Below are positions 42,033 to 51,335 of a stretch of DNA of 64,000 nt, piece by piece. Each line of letters starts with the position of its first letter. Position 1 is the stretch's first letter. The notes under the pieces were generated by a model. The model made no database searches. It saw only the letters and a list, made by a program, of their open reading frames with translations, and was not told the DNA's origin. A program made the translations under genes and the position numbers. Source of the stretch: Arthrobacter sp. B6 (GTDB lineage Bacteria; Actinomycetota; Actinomycetes; Actinomycetales; Micrococcaceae); NCBI RefSeq assembly GCF_001663775.1, contig NZ_KV467169.1, positions 984,131 to 1,048,130 on the forward strand. Reading direction: 5' to 3'.

Positions 42033-42997
42033 TCCACACTGACAAACTGACCAAGACCTTCGTCGTAAAGAAGGAAACGGTGGAAGCCGTCAAGGGCGTC
42101 GACATCGACGTCGCCCCCGGCGAACTTGTGGCCTTCCTGGGGCCGAACGGCGCCGGCAAGTCCACTACCCTGCGGATGCTGACGACGCTGCTCAGGCCCA
42201 CCTCCGGTACGGCAACCGTGGCAGGGGTGGACGTCACCGCGGATCCGGCCGGCGTCCGGGCGCGGATCGGTTACATCGGCCAGGGCAACGGCGGCGGCCA
42301 CAGCTTCCGGGTCATCGACGAACTGGTGATGCAGGGCCGCTTTTACGGCATGAACACGGCCGATGCCGCTGCGCGGGCCGAGGAACTGCTGAAGTCCCTG
42401 GACCTCGCCGACCTGGCCAAGCGCACGGTCATCAAACTGTCCGGCGGCCAGCGGCGGCGCATGGATGTGGCACTGGGACTGATGCACTCACCTCGGTTGC
42501 TGTTCCTGGACGAACCGTCCACCGGCATGGACCCGCAGAACCGGGCCAACCTGTGGGAGCACATCATGCGGATGCGCGCCGAACATGGGACAACCATCGT
42601 CCTGACCACGCATTACATGGACGAGGCCGATCTGATGTCCGAGCGCGTCATCGTCATTGACCACGGGCAGATCATCGCCGACGACACGGCGGCCCGGCTC
42701 AAGGCCAACCTCGCCGGTGACCTGCTGGCCGTCGAGGTGGCGGCGGATTCGGCGCACGGAGTGCGCGGGCTGCTGGGCCGGGCGGCCGCCGGAGGGGAGA
42801 TCAATGAAAACACGTACGACGGCGTCGTCCGCTTCCGTCTCCGGCTCACCGAAGGCGCCCGGCTGGCACCGGCGCTGCTGAAGGAGATGCACGACGCCGG
42901 CGCTCCCGCCCAGTCGCTGGAGCTGAAGCCGCCGACGCTGGACGACGTGTTCCTGGAACTGACAGGCCGCAACCTCCGGGAAGGAGCAGACCGCTGA
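42029..42997 (+). CDS. ABC exporter ATPase, DrrA-like
   Basis: 322 residues. Walker A GPNGAGKST (about 38-46), Q-loop near YIGQGNGGG, signature LSGGQRRRMDVALGL, Walker B LLFLDEPSTGMDP and switch His in TTHYMDEADLMSERV. A C-terminal domain of about 100 residues ends LDDVFLELTGRNLREG, as in the daunorubicin-resistance DrrA branch. Powers export of a drug or lipid with the permease that follows, which it overlaps by one base (TGATG). Confidence 0.9.
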   Translation: MIHTDKLTKTFVVKKETVEAVKGVDIDVAPGELVAFLGPNGAGKSTTLRMLTTLLRPTSGTATVAGVDVTADPAGVRARIGYIGQGNGGGHSFRVIDELVMQGRFYGMNTADAAARAEELLKSLDLADLAKRTVIKLSGGQRRRMDVALGLMHSPRLLFLDEPSTGMDPQNRANLWEHIMRMRAEHGTTIVLTTHYMDEADLMSERVIVIDHGQIIADDTAARLKANLAGDLLAVEVAADSAHGVRGLLGRAAAGGEINENTYDGVVRFRLRLTEGARLAPALLKEMHDAGAPAQSLELKPPTLDDVFLELTGRNLREGADR

Positions 42998-43803
42998 TGG
43001 CCGTGCAAAGCACCACGGAAGTACGGGAGAAGCCCAGCCTGGGCCAGGTGTTGCGTGACACGAAGTACGTCTTTTGGCGCGAGATGCTGCTGCCTTTGCG
43101 GGACCCATTCTCGCTGATCTTTTCGCTGATCCAGCCGCTGGTGTTCCTGGGGCTGTTCGGCCCGCTGCTCGGCGCGGCCGTGGGTGCCCCGGCGTTCGGC
43201 GGCCAGTCCACGCTCCAGTGGTTCCTGCCCGGCGTCGTAGTCATGATTGCCCTGTTCGGCACGTCCATGACTGGCTCCAACCTGCAGTACGAGCTGATGA
43301 CCGGTTCGTACGAGCGGATCCTCGCCACACCGCTGTCGCGCTCCTCGCTGATGATCGGGCGGGCCCTGAAGGAGTGGGCGCCGCTGGTGGCCCAGGGGCT
43401 GCTCATCGCCCTGGTGTGCATCCCGTTCGGCTTTGTCTTTTATCCGCTGCATGTGCTGGCGGGCCTGGTCATCCTGGGGATTTTCGGGATAGGCCTCGGC
43501 GCCCTCTCCTACGCTCTTGCCCTGGTGTCACAGAACAAGGAGTGGATCTTCTGGGGTGTGCAGCAGACGCTGCTGTTCCCGCTGATGATCCTGTCCGGCA
43601 TCATGCTGCCCATCGAAGCCGGCCCGGGCTGGATGAAGACGGCCAGCCTCTTCAATCCCCTGACGTACCTGGTCAACGCGGAGCGGGAACTGTTCGCCGG
43701 CAGCGTCGGGACGGACACGCTCCTGGGCCTGCTCGCCGCGGTGGTGAGCGCCGCCGTCGGACTTGCAGTGGGGATCCGCGCCATCAACCGCAACATCCGC
43801 TGA
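42997..43803 (+). CDS. ABC-2 type permease, DrrB-like
   Basis: 268 residues with six helices of the ABC-2 exporter family. The first segment is REMLLPLRDPFSLIFSLIQPLVFLGLFGPLLG; the signature region GVQQTLLFPLMILSGIMLPIEAGPGWM follows near residue 190. It forms the membrane part of the exporter with the upstream ATPase. The 3' end is closed by palindrome repeat A. Confidence 0.9.
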   Translation: MAVQSTTEVREKPSLGQVLRDTKYVFWREMLLPLRDPFSLIFSLIQPLVFLGLFGPLLGAAVGAPAFGGQSTLQWFLPGVVVMIALFGTSMTGSNLQYELMTGSYERILATPLSRSSLMIGRALKEWAPLVAQGLLIALVCIPFGFVFYPLHVLAGLVILGIFGIGLGALSYALALVSQNKEWIFWGVQQTLLFPLMILSGIMLPIEAGPGWMKTASLFNPLTYLVNAERELFAGSVGTDTLLGLLAAVVSAAVGLAVGIRAINRNIR

Positions 43804-43810
43804 GCGGGGA

Positions 43811-43874
43811 GGGCCTCAACTGTACGTTCGCGCATCCCGCCTGTCCGTGGGGCGCGAACGTACACTTGCGGCCC
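43811..43874. repeat. Intergenic palindrome repeat A, copy 2
   Basis: 23-base arms 43811-43833 and 43852-43874, pairing at 21 positions; core TGTACGTTCGCGC and its complement. It fills almost the whole gap between the converging exporter and response-regulator genes and touches the latter's stop codon. Confidence 0.8.
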
Positions 43875-44578
43875 TACTGATCGCGTTCCCCGGAACCGGC
43901 TTCGCGGCCGTCGCCCTGCAGGAAGGCAAGCACCGCGGCGACACGGCGGTGCACGCCCGTCGCGGGGAGGCGGAGCTTGGTGAAGATCGAGTTGACGTGC
44001 TTCTCCACGGTGGAGGACGACAGGTAGAGCGACTGCTCAATGCCGGCGTTTGTCCTTCCCTGGGCCATTTCGCGCAGCACGTCGATTTCACGCGGGGATA
44101 GTTCGGAGAGCGGGTTCGTCGCCCCCGCGCTGCGGCGGCGCACGAGCGTGTCCACGATCTGCGGGTCGATGACCGAGCCGCCCATCCGAACCTCGCGGAG
44201 CGCGTGTACGAGGTCCTCCAGATCACCGATCCGGTCCTTGAGCAGGTAGCCGAGGCCCGCCGAGCCGTCGGCGAAAAGCGCGAGCGCGTAGCTCTGGTCG
44301 GCGTGCTGTGACAGCACAACAACCCCTGTCTCCGGGTGCGCGGCACGTATGGCGCGGGCTGCCTCTATACCCTCCATATGATGGCTTGGCGGCATCCGGA
44401 TGTCGGTGAGGACCGCGTCCGGGGAAAACCGGCGCACCGCATCGAGCAGTTCGGTTGCGTTGCCCGTGGAGGCGACCACGTCGATCTCGCCGGAGTCTTC
44501 CAGCAAACGGCGGATTCCCTCGCGGACGAGGTAGTTGTCCTCGGCGATCACCACCCGCAGCACACCGGATTCACCCAA
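43874..44578 (-). CDS. NarL/LuxR-type response regulator
   Basis: 234 residues: receiver domain (RVVIAEDNYLVREGIRRLL, phospho-acceptor Asp in DAVLTDIRMPPS, and Lys in GYLLKDRIGD) and a C-terminal LuxR helix-turn-helix (LSPREIDVLREMAQGRTNAG, SSSTVEKHVNSIFTKLRL). TTG start with a strong GGGGGAG site, overlapping the kinase gene by eight bases. It should act on the adjoining divergent cluster at 46794-49358, among others (inference). Confidence 0.93.
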   Translation of the reverse strand: MGESGVLRVVIAEDNYLVREGIRRLLEDSGEIDVVASTGNATELLDAVRRFSPDAVLTDIRMPPSHHMEGIEAARAIRAAHPETGVVVLSQHADQSYALALFADGSAGLGYLLKDRIGDLEDLVHALREVRMGGSVIDPQIVDTLVRRRSAGATNPLSELSPREIDVLREMAQGRTNAGIEQSLYLSSSTVEKHVNSIFTKLRLPATGVHRRVAAVLAFLQGDGREAGSGERDQ

Positions 44579-46667
44579 GGTGCTCCCCCTCCCGCTTCAC
44601 CGGGAGCTCGACCAGCACGGTGGTGCCCGACGGGTCGTGGTCCGAAACATTCAGGCTGCCCCGCAGCGCTGCCACCCGGTCACGGATGTTCGCCAGGCCG
44701 CCACTGGCCGCCGGCGGGAGGGTTCCGATGCCGCACCCGTCGTCGGTGATCGCGATTTGCAGATGCCCGTTCTCCCGTGCGAGCCCCACTGAGGCCGTGG
44801 TGGCGTTCGCGTGCTTCGCCGTGTTGGCGAGCGCCTCACGGACAACGTAGTACGCCGTCGTTTCCACATCCTCGGGGAACCGCTCAGCCCGGACGCCGTC
44901 GTCGGCTTCCACTGTTAGCGGGATGGGGAACCTGGCCGCGCTCGACTCGATGGCCGCCACGAGGCCGTTGTCGCTCAGCACGGGCGGATGGATGCCATGC
45001 GCGAGTTCCCGCAGGTCGGAGAGCGTTTCCCGGGCCTGATCCTGCAGTCCCGCAAGCTCGTCCGCCGTGAGCTCGCCGCGCTGCAGCCTGTTGCGGGCCA
45101 GGCGTAGGCCGGCTATCTGGGCGACCACGTTCTGCTGGATCCCGTCGTGCAGGTCCCGCTCCAGGCGCTTGCGCTCGTCGTCCTGCGCGGCGACGAGCCG
45201 TTCCCGGGACGCGGTCAGATCATCGAGTTGCTGGGCGAGTTGGGCGCTGAGGCGCACGTTGGCCACGGATGGCGAGGCCTGGCTGGCGACGGTCCGGAGC
45301 AGGTCACGTTCGGCGTCGCTGTATTCCCCTTTCCGGCGCGGGCCGACGTCGATGCGCCCGAGGGTCTCATCGCCCCTCACCAGGCCGCATGAGACGACCG
45401 GCTCCCCGCCTGCCTCGCCGGCGGCGCCTTCCGGGGACTGAGCGAGACTGCCGTCGTGTCCCGACAGCCTGATCCGCACCCAGGTGGCGTCCAGGCCGTC
45501 GCGCACGGCGCCGGCCAGCCGGGTGAGAAGGTCGTTCGGGTCTACCGCTTGATCCAGCTGGGTGCCGAGCTGGCTGAGCAGCGTGAACTGGCGCTCCCGG
45601 TCACCGAAGACGGCGCGCTGGATCCAGCCCCTCAGCCACCCGCGCGCCGGAAGCAGGCAGACGGCAAGGAGCGTGGTCAGCAGGATGGCACCTGTGACCG
45701 AAAGACTGCCGGCGAGCAGCACGGCCGGCGTCGCGGTGGCGACCCCGAAGAGAACTGTGATCAGCAGGTTCGACGAGCGGGAGACCAGCCGACCGCGGTC
45801 ATCCGGTGCGATGTCAAATGCTCCGTACCGGAGGATGCCGTGGATGGCTGCGAGCGGCACGGCGGCCAGCGACGCGAAGACGGCGGCCGTGGTGATCCAA
45901 GTCAGCGGGGCGAACGTCCACATGACAAAGCTGGCCAGTGCCGCTGTAACAACCCAGGTCATGACGCGCGTGCGCGCACGGACTTCGGCATCGCCGAAGA
46001 GCGCCCGCGAGTAGAGGACGCTGAGTCCCAGGAGGACGCTCGGCCACGGCTGGTAGATGGCGTACTGCACCGCAGGGGCGGCCCACTCGAGCCAGGGCAC
46101 GGCGAACGGATTCGGAACAGCATCACCGCTGATGCCGACGTACGGCTGCATCACGACGTGCGGGGTAGTGAGCAGCGTGAGCGGGCCAACCAGCACCGGT
46201 ACCCAGACGAAGGCGACCGCGACTTTTTGCCATCTCCGCTCCGGCGTGCCGGTCGGGTAGGTAGCGAACAGGGCCAGGAAGGCGGCGGTTGCCACTGCAT
46301 CCGCCGTCAGCCCGAGCATATTGAAGAGCGGGAACCACGGCTGCTGGATCAGCTCAACGTTCCGCTGCACGAAGGTCTCGCACGCGGAGCCTACAGCCAT
46401 GGCGGTGGATGCCGTCGCGATGAAGACGGCGGACCGGGACGACGACACTGTGAGCAGCCAAATGCCAAAAACCAGTGTAGGCAGCACGCCAAGGAGCGGC
46501 CAGGCCAGGCCGTGGTCCGCAGCTGAGTCGACAAATCCCCGGGTGATGACGACGTAGAGCAGCGACGCCGCCCCGATCGGAGCCAGCACTGCGGGCAATC
46601 CCCATCTGCGGAGCACACTCCTATGATCCGCCCTTGGCCCGATTCCCGGGAGGGGGTACCTACCCAA
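44571..46667 (-). CDS. Sensor histidine kinase, NarL-partner type
   Basis: About 680-698 residues. The N-terminal third has eight or more membrane helices, then a GAF domain (FTLLSQLGTQLDQAVDPNDLL onward), a HisKA_3 dimerisation helix with the phosphorylated His in KRLERDLHDGIQQN, and an HATPase domain (REALANTAKHANA, DDGCGIG, GGLANIRDRVAAL). The many-helix sensor suggests it detects a membrane or small hydrophobic signal. The start is unsure: TTG at 46667 has no good site, and GTG at 46616 has AGGAG too close. Confidence 0.9.
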   Translation of the reverse strand: MGRYPLPGIGPRADHRSVLRRWGLPAVLAPIGAASLLYVVITRGFVDSAADHGLAWPLLGVLPTLVFGIWLLTVSSSRSAVFIATASTAMAVGSACETFVQRNVELIQQPWFPLFNMLGLTADAVATAAFLALFATYPTGTPERRWQKVAVAFVWVPVLVGPLTLLTTPHVVMQPYVGISGDAVPNPFAVPWLEWAAPAVQYAIYQPWPSVLLGLSVLYSRALFGDAEVRARTRVMTWVVTAALASFVMWTFAPLTWITTAAVFASLAAVPLAAIHGILRYGAFDIAPDDRGRLVSRSSNLLITVLFGVATATPAVLLAGSLSVTGAILLTTLLAVCLLPARGWLRGWIQRAVFGDRERQFTLLSQLGTQLDQAVDPNDLLTRLAGAVRDGLDATWVRIRLSGHDGSLAQSPEGAAGEAGGEPVVSCGLVRGDETLGRIDVGPRRKGEYSDAERDLLRTVASQASPSVANVRLSAQLAQQLDDLTASRERLVAAQDDERKRLERDLHDGIQQNVVAQIAGLRLARNRLQRGELTADELAGLQDQARETLSDLRELAHGIHPPVLSDNGLVAAIESSAARFPIPLTVEADDGVRAERFPEDVETTAYYVVREALANTAKHANATTASVGLARENGHLQIAITDDGCGIGTLPPAASGGLANIRDRVAALRGSLNVSDHDPSGTTVLVELPVKREGEHLG

Positions 46668-46793
46668 CCCCTATGGTGGCTGGCCTCCAACTACCCTGCG
46701 GCCACCCGCGTTCCGGGCACATCCTGCTGGCGCCTACGGTGGGCTCGAGCGGATGCCGCGGAACGGTGACCGCACAACAAGGAGGATGACATC

Positions 46794-47276
46794 ATGCGCA
46801 GGATTTACTCGGCCATCGCCTGGATCATCGCCGGCGGCGTTGTGGTGCAGGCAGCCTCGATCGCCTTCGCCCTCGGTGGCATCGGCCGCTACGTCCAGGA
46901 TGGGGGTGTCATCGACAAGGCCCTCGTCGAGAGCCGCCAGGCAACATTCACCGGTGACCTCGGCTTCCCCATCCACGGCATCGTGGGCGGGATGGTCATA
47001 CCGCTCGCGGCCGTGGCGCTGCTCATCGTCGCGTTCTTCGTGAAGGCGCAGGGCGCCCGAGTGCGGGGTGCACGGCTGTGGGCAGGCATCGTGCTCGGTC
47101 TGGTCGCGCTTCAGATCACCCTGGGCTATTCGATCGTCGACATGCCCTACCTCGGCCTGATCCACGGTGCGAACGCTCTGGCTGTGCTGCTCGCTGCGGT
47201 CTACGCGGCGTTGCGCGTCAGGCGGGCAGCCCTGTCCGTTGCTGAGGAACCCGCGGCCAATGCCATCACGACGTGA
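46794..47276 (+). CDS. Membrane protein of unknown function, four helices
   Basis: 160 residues with helices at about 5-27, 56-82, 90-110 and 118-138; a DUF2231-like or cytochrome-like layout without a clear haem motif. HGIVGGMVIPLAAVALLIVA and LIHGANALAVLLAAVYA each carry a His in similar helix positions, which could bind metal or haem. Consensus AAGGAGG site. Overlaps the multicopper oxidase start by 17 bases, so it is probably its membrane partner. Confidence 0.7.
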   Translation: MRRIYSAIAWIIAGGVVVQAASIAFALGGIGRYVQDGGVIDKALVESRQATFTGDLGFPIHGIVGGMVIPLAAVALLIVAFFVKAQGARVRGARLWAGIVLGLVALQITLGYSIVDMPYLGLIHGANALAVLLAAVYAALRVRRAALSVAEEPAANAITT

Positions 47277-48747
47277 CCTCGTCCATCGGGCAGCCGCCGC
47301 CATCGCGGTGACCAGCGCCCTTGGCCTCGGCGCGCTCGGATGGGGCTCAACGCTGCTTGGCGAGTACTCGGTTATGGACATGGGTGGCGGTCAGGCCGCC
47401 CATGCCCACGGGACCCGCACCGGCCCGGGCAGCCCGGGCAGTGGCCTCAGCGTGACGGAACTGGTCGCGGATCCCCTCCGGGTGCCTGACGTGCGCGTCG
47501 AACTTGTTGCCCGCCAGCAGACGATCGAAATTCCTGGTGGGCGCCCGGTGGAGGGGTACACCGTGAACGGCACCTCCCCGGGACCGACGATCCGGGCGCG
47601 GCAGGGCGATCTCGTCGAGGTGGAATTCCGCAATGAATCAGTAGCCGCCGGTGCCACCCTGCACTGGCATGGCATTGACGTGCCCAACGCGGCTGACGGG
47701 GTCGCGGGAATCACCCAGGACGCAGTTCCAGCCGGAGGACACCATACCTATCGGTTCACTGCAGACGACGCCGGCACGTACTGGTATCACTCCCACCAGG
47801 TGTCACATGAACAGGTCGAGGGCGGGCTGCTCGGTGCGATCGTGATCGAACCCGTCCAGCCGCCGGCGGGCACCGGCGACACGGACGCCGTCGCGCTGCT
47901 GCACGTCTACGGTGGCCAGCACACACTCAACGGGCGCGTTCAGGACGAACACCTGCCGACAGAGCCCGGTGCCACAGCGAGGATCCGCGTCATCAACACC
48001 GACCAGGGAACTGCCGCAGTTTGGTCAGCCTCTCCCTTCCGTGTTGTCGCCACCGATGGGCACGAGGTCAACGGCCCCGCCGTCGTCGAAGGCCGCAAAG
48101 TACTCATTCCCGCCGGAGGGCGGGTGGACTTCGCGGTGCAGGCCCCCGCGCACCGCTCGGGGCGACTGCACGTCGGCGGGGCCCGCAGCATCTCCATCGG
48201 CGATCCGGGCGCCGGGGATGCCGGCGCAACGCCATCAGCGCGGCAGTCCTCGGAGACCCTCGACCTGCTGGCATATGGCGATCCTGCCCCTCCCGGCTTC
48301 GACCCACAGTCGCCGGACCGCACGTTCGACTACGTGATCGGACGTCGTCTGGGCCTCATCGACGGCCGCCCCGGCAACTTCTGGACGATCAACGGACGGC
48401 TCTTCCCCGACGTACCGATGTTCCACGTTCGCGAGGGTGACGTCGTCGTCATGCGCGTCGTCAACGACTCGGGAGAGGTACATCCCATGCACCTGCACGG
48501 CCACCACGTCCTCGTGCTCTCACGCGACGGCAACCCGGCATCGGGAAGCCCGTGGTGGGTCGACTCGCTCGACGTCCACCCCGGCGAGAAGTACGAGATC
48601 GCCTTCATTGCCGACAACCCCGGCATCTGGAGCGACCACTGCCATACCCTCCCCCACGCCGTCGACGGCCTCGTGGCCCACGTGATGTACGAGGGAGTCT
48701 CTACGCCTTTCACCATCAACGGCGGCGCCGGCAATCAGCCCGAGTAA
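47260..48747 (+). CDS. Multicopper oxidase, exported, laccase/CueO-like
   Basis: 495 residues. Twin-arginine-like signal (SRRDLVHRAAAAIAVTSALG) then a His/Gly linker. Copper sites: HWHG at 135-138, YHSH at 176-179, HPMHLHGH at 408-415 and HCHTLPH at 460-466, the full trinuclear and type-1 set. The type-1 axial position is Leu471 rather than Met, a feature linked to higher redox potential. It oxidises Cu(I), metals or phenols with O2 outside the membrane. Start at 47260 overlaps the membrane gene; a GAGGA site lies upstream. Confidence 0.92.
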   Translation: MPSRRDLVHRAAAAIAVTSALGLGALGWGSTLLGEYSVMDMGGGQAAHAHGTRTGPGSPGSGLSVTELVADPLRVPDVRVELVARQQTIEIPGGRPVEGYTVNGTSPGPTIRARQGDLVEVEFRNESVAAGATLHWHGIDVPNAADGVAGITQDAVPAGGHHTYRFTADDAGTYWYHSHQVSHEQVEGGLLGAIVIEPVQPPAGTGDTDAVALLHVYGGQHTLNGRVQDEHLPTEPGATARIRVINTDQGTAAVWSASPFRVVATDGHEVNGPAVVEGRKVLIPAGGRVDFAVQAPAHRSGRLHVGGARSISIGDPGAGDAGATPSARQSSETLDLLAYGDPAPPGFDPQSPDRTFDYVIGRRLGLIDGRPGNFWTINGRLFPDVPMFHVREGDVVVMRVVNDSGEVHPMHLHGHHVLVLSRDGNPASGSPWWVDSLDVHPGEKYEIAFIADNPGIWSDHCHTLPHAVDGLVAHVMYEGVSTPFTINGGAGNQPE

Positions 48748-48776
48748 ATCCGCTCAACCGTAGAAAGTAGAATCCC

Positions 48777-49358
48777 ATGCCATCAATGTCCGTCACTCCC
48801 CAGGTCCGTCTCGCTGCCCGCGCTTGCATGGCCGGTGGGGCCGGGTTTTTCATCCTTGCGATCGTAGCCCTGGCTGTACCCGCGCTGGCGCCGGGGGCCC
48901 CGCCCGTAGTGTGGCTCCAGGTCCTCCTGGCTGTCCTCCACGTGGGCCAGATGGCCGGGATGGCGGCAATCGGCCTCACCGGGGCCGTCGGCCGCGCCGG
49001 TATGGTCGGTCTGTGGCTGGCGGCGGCAGGCGCCGCCACCTTCGCCGTCGCCGAGCTGACGCTGCTCGTCAGCCGACCCGGCTCCGAGACGGCGTTCGGC
49101 CTCGGGTCCCTGCTGACTGTCGTCGGTCTGTCCATAGCCGGGGGCTCCGTGCTGCACCAGAGGACGTGGAACGGCCCGGGCCGGTTCCTCCCTCTCGCCC
49201 TGGGAGCCTACAACGTGGTGATGCTCCTGGCCCTGGCCTTGGGGCCGGTTCAGCTCGGTATAGTCGCACTGGCGCTAAATGCTGTGCTGTGGACCCTGCT
49301 TGGCTGGTCCCTGAGCGGTATCCGCTCTGCTGCGCCTGTGCGCGCCGAGCTGGCCTGA
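48777..49358 (+). CDS. Membrane protein of unknown function, about six helices
   Basis: 193 residues, mostly hydrophobic: helices at about 22-42, 48-70, 76-100, 110-128, 141-160 and 163-182. No motif I can name. It follows the multicopper oxidase by 29 bases and probably belongs to the same transcript, giving membrane protein, oxidase, membrane protein divergent from a two-component system. Confidence 0.68.
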   Translation: MPSMSVTPQVRLAARACMAGGAGFFILAIVALAVPALAPGAPPVVWLQVLLAVLHVGQMAGMAAIGLTGAVGRAGMVGLWLAAAGAATFAVAELTLLVSRPGSETAFGLGSLLTVVGLSIAGGSVLHQRTWNGPGRFLPLALGAYNVVMLLALALGPVQLGIVALALNAVLWTLLGWSLSGIRSAAPVRAELA

Positions 49359-49370
49359 CCACGCCCCTGG

Positions 49371-49388
49371 CTCAGCTGATCAGCTGAG
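49371..49388. other. Perfect 18-base palindrome between converging genes
   Basis: CTCAGCTGATCAGCTGAG in the 21-base gap, running into the last codons of the minus-strand regulator. It could fold on either strand as a short terminator stem or act as a protein site. Confidence 0.45.
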
Positions 49389-51068
49389 TTGGCCGGGGAG
49401 GCGGGCGGCGTAAGCTGCGGCTTCGGCGCGGTTGCGCAGGCCCAGCTTCTCCAGCACGCTGCTCACATGGTGGGCCACCGTCTTGCTGCTGATGAACAGC
49501 TGCCCCGCAATTTCATGATTCGAATAGCCCTGGACGAGGAGCCGCAGGATTTCCTGCTCACGCCGGGTGAGGACGCCGGCTTCGCGGGGAACGGACCTGC
49601 CTCCGGCTCCCCACGACCGCAACAGCGCCGCGGCCACGTCGGCATCATGGGACGCCCCCAGCTTGTCGAGCACCGACAGGGCTGCGCGGGCCTCGGAGAC
49701 AGCGAGCGACGGTTGACCCTGCGCCAAGACACGCGCAAGTTCCAGCCGCGAGCGCGCTGCCTCCAGTGGGAGCTCCAAGTGCCCGAACCATTTGAGGGCT
49801 TCTTCAAAGTAAACTGTGGCAGGCTCCTGCCGGCCCTCGGCGGCTGCAACGCGCCCTCTGGCCAGAGCGGCATGTGCAGACAACAAGCGCACTCCGCCGG
49901 CGCCGGCGTCGAGCTCGGCGAGGTGCTGGGCAGCCGCAGCGGCAGCGGCGGGATTACCGGCCGCCAGCTGTGCCTCCACCAGCAGCCCGCGTGCACCGGC
50001 TGTCTCGAGGGACGTCCGTTGGCCGCCGGCGTGCAGCTGGGGAACGACGTCGTCGGTGCTGCCATTTTCCGAACGAAGCCAACGTTCTGCCAGAGCCACG
50101 GCCGCCACCGGTTCATTAATTCCGAGGGACAGGCCTGCCGCCGCCAGGCTGGTCTCGACGGGCGCGCCGATGCCCTCAATCAGTGCCCTCGCCTCGTCGA
50201 AGTGTCCCTGGCGCACGCGGAGCTCGGCGAGGCTGGCTATAGCCCGGTGGAACATGCCTGGGAAGACGCCCCTCGTACCGGCCGCCGCCCGCCGCAGCTC
50301 GTCGTCGGCTTCGGCCCAGTGACCGGTCAGGAGGAGGACGCGCCCGTGGACCATGCGGCACTGGGCGTAAAGGTAAGGGCAGCCGTAGGACCTCATATAG
50401 TCGTCGGCGGCCTGCGACCACTGGGTGGCCCGTCCAAGATCGCTGAGGAGGTCGCAGACCGTCAGCATCGAACAGCTCGCCATGACCACGGTGTAGAAGC
50501 TCGAACCATCGCCGCCCAGGGCGCTCGCCATCGCCTCGTCAACGCAGCGAAGCCCGGCCTGGACCTCTCCCTCCTTGACCAGAACCACCCCGCGCTCCGC
50601 GAGCGCACAGACTGCCAGGTCCGGGTCGCCCAACTCGTGCGACGTGGCCAGCGCCCGCTCGATCAGCTCCCGGCAGGTTTGGGCATCCGTAGCCAGCAGC
50701 GCCGCGCAGTAGTCGACCCACGCCAGCGACAGCCCGTCGTCGGGGTCCGCCATGCTCTCGGCACGGGCGAGCCAGCCCCGCGCCGCCGCTTCATTGCCAA
50801 GGGACATCCCGTAGACAAGGCACAGCCAGACGGCTGAATCGATGGCCTCGGGAACATTGCCGGCTCGGCGGCTGGCAGCGTAAGCGCGCTCGCGGCAGTG
50901 GACGCTTTCGCCGACGTCGCCGAGGAAGAATAGGGCATCGCCCAGACCTGCGAGGGCGTCCGCCGATCCCGTGCCCGCAAGTGCTTCCTCAAACGCGGCG
51001 CGGGCCTCCGTCCACCGTCCCGCGTCCAGTGCCTGGTGGCCTTTCGCTGTCAGATCCTCCAGCGTCAC
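49380..51068 (-). CDS. TPR-containing LuxR family regulator
   Basis: 562 residues. About 480 residues of helical TPR-like repeats (ALDAGRWTEARAAFEEALAG is the first) precede a C-terminal LuxR helix-turn-helix (LTRREQEILRLLVQGYSNHE, FISSKTVAHHVSSVLEKLGL). There is no P-loop, so it is not a full LAL/MalT protein. The TPR part probably senses a protein or ligand. GTG with TGTAAT six bases upstream. Its targets are unknown; the SnoaL-like gene divergent from it is the nearest candidate. Confidence 0.85.
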   Translation of the reverse strand: MTLEDLTAKGHQALDAGRWTEARAAFEEALAGTGSADALAGLGDALFFLGDVGESVHCRERAYAASRRAGNVPEAIDSAVWLCLVYGMSLGNEAAARGWLARAESMADPDDGLSLAWVDYCAALLATDAQTCRELIERALATSHELGDPDLAVCALAERGVVLVKEGEVQAGLRCVDEAMASALGGDGSSFYTVVMASCSMLTVCDLLSDLGRATQWSQAADDYMRSYGCPYLYAQCRMVHGRVLLLTGHWAEADDELRRAAAGTRGVFPGMFHRAIASLAELRVRQGHFDEARALIEGIGAPVETSLAAAGLSLGINEPVAAVALAERWLRSENGSTDDVVPQLHAGGQRTSLETAGARGLLVEAQLAAGNPAAAAAAAQHLAELDAGAGGVRLLSAHAALARGRVAAAEGRQEPATVYFEEALKWFGHLELPLEAARSRLELARVLAQGQPSLAVSEARAALSVLDKLGASHDADVAAALLRSWGAGGRSVPREAGVLTRREQEILRLLVQGYSNHEIAGQLFISSKTVAHHVSSVLEKLGLRNRAEAAAYAARLPGQLS

Positions 51069-51161
51069 GCTTCAATTACAGCACCTCATACCGCCGTTCC
51101 CTAGGGAACAGGCTGGGCCCGGGACAGCGTTCGTCTCCGACCCTCCTGCCGCTCGCATCCC

Positions 51162-51228
51162 GGGGAGTTTTTGTCCAGATGCAGCGACTTCCGGCGGCGC
51201 GAACTCCCCATATGTGGACAAAATCTCC
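51162..51228. promoter_or_regulatory. Nested inverted repeats upstream of the SnoaL-like gene
   Basis: Two interleaved pairs: GGGGAGTT (51162-51169) with AACTCCCC (51202-51209), and GGAGTTTTTGTCCA (51164-51177) with its one-mismatch complement at 51215-51228. The region separates the TPR-LuxR gene and the SnoaL-like gene; about 265 bases without a gene. Could be a regulator site or a folded leader. Confidence 0.45.
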
Positions 51229-51335
51229 AATTGGGCTCAGAAATGGGTCATTTGACCGATCCCTGCGGCAGCGGATCCGGGGAGTCTGAAGGTGTCCCGA
51301 AAAACGGACAAACAGGAACAATCAAGGAGCAAACA

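Noticed and set aside
45456..46526. 356-codon open frame on the plus strand
   Set aside because: Antisense to the histidine kinase; Arg/Gly/Asp-rich and without structure.
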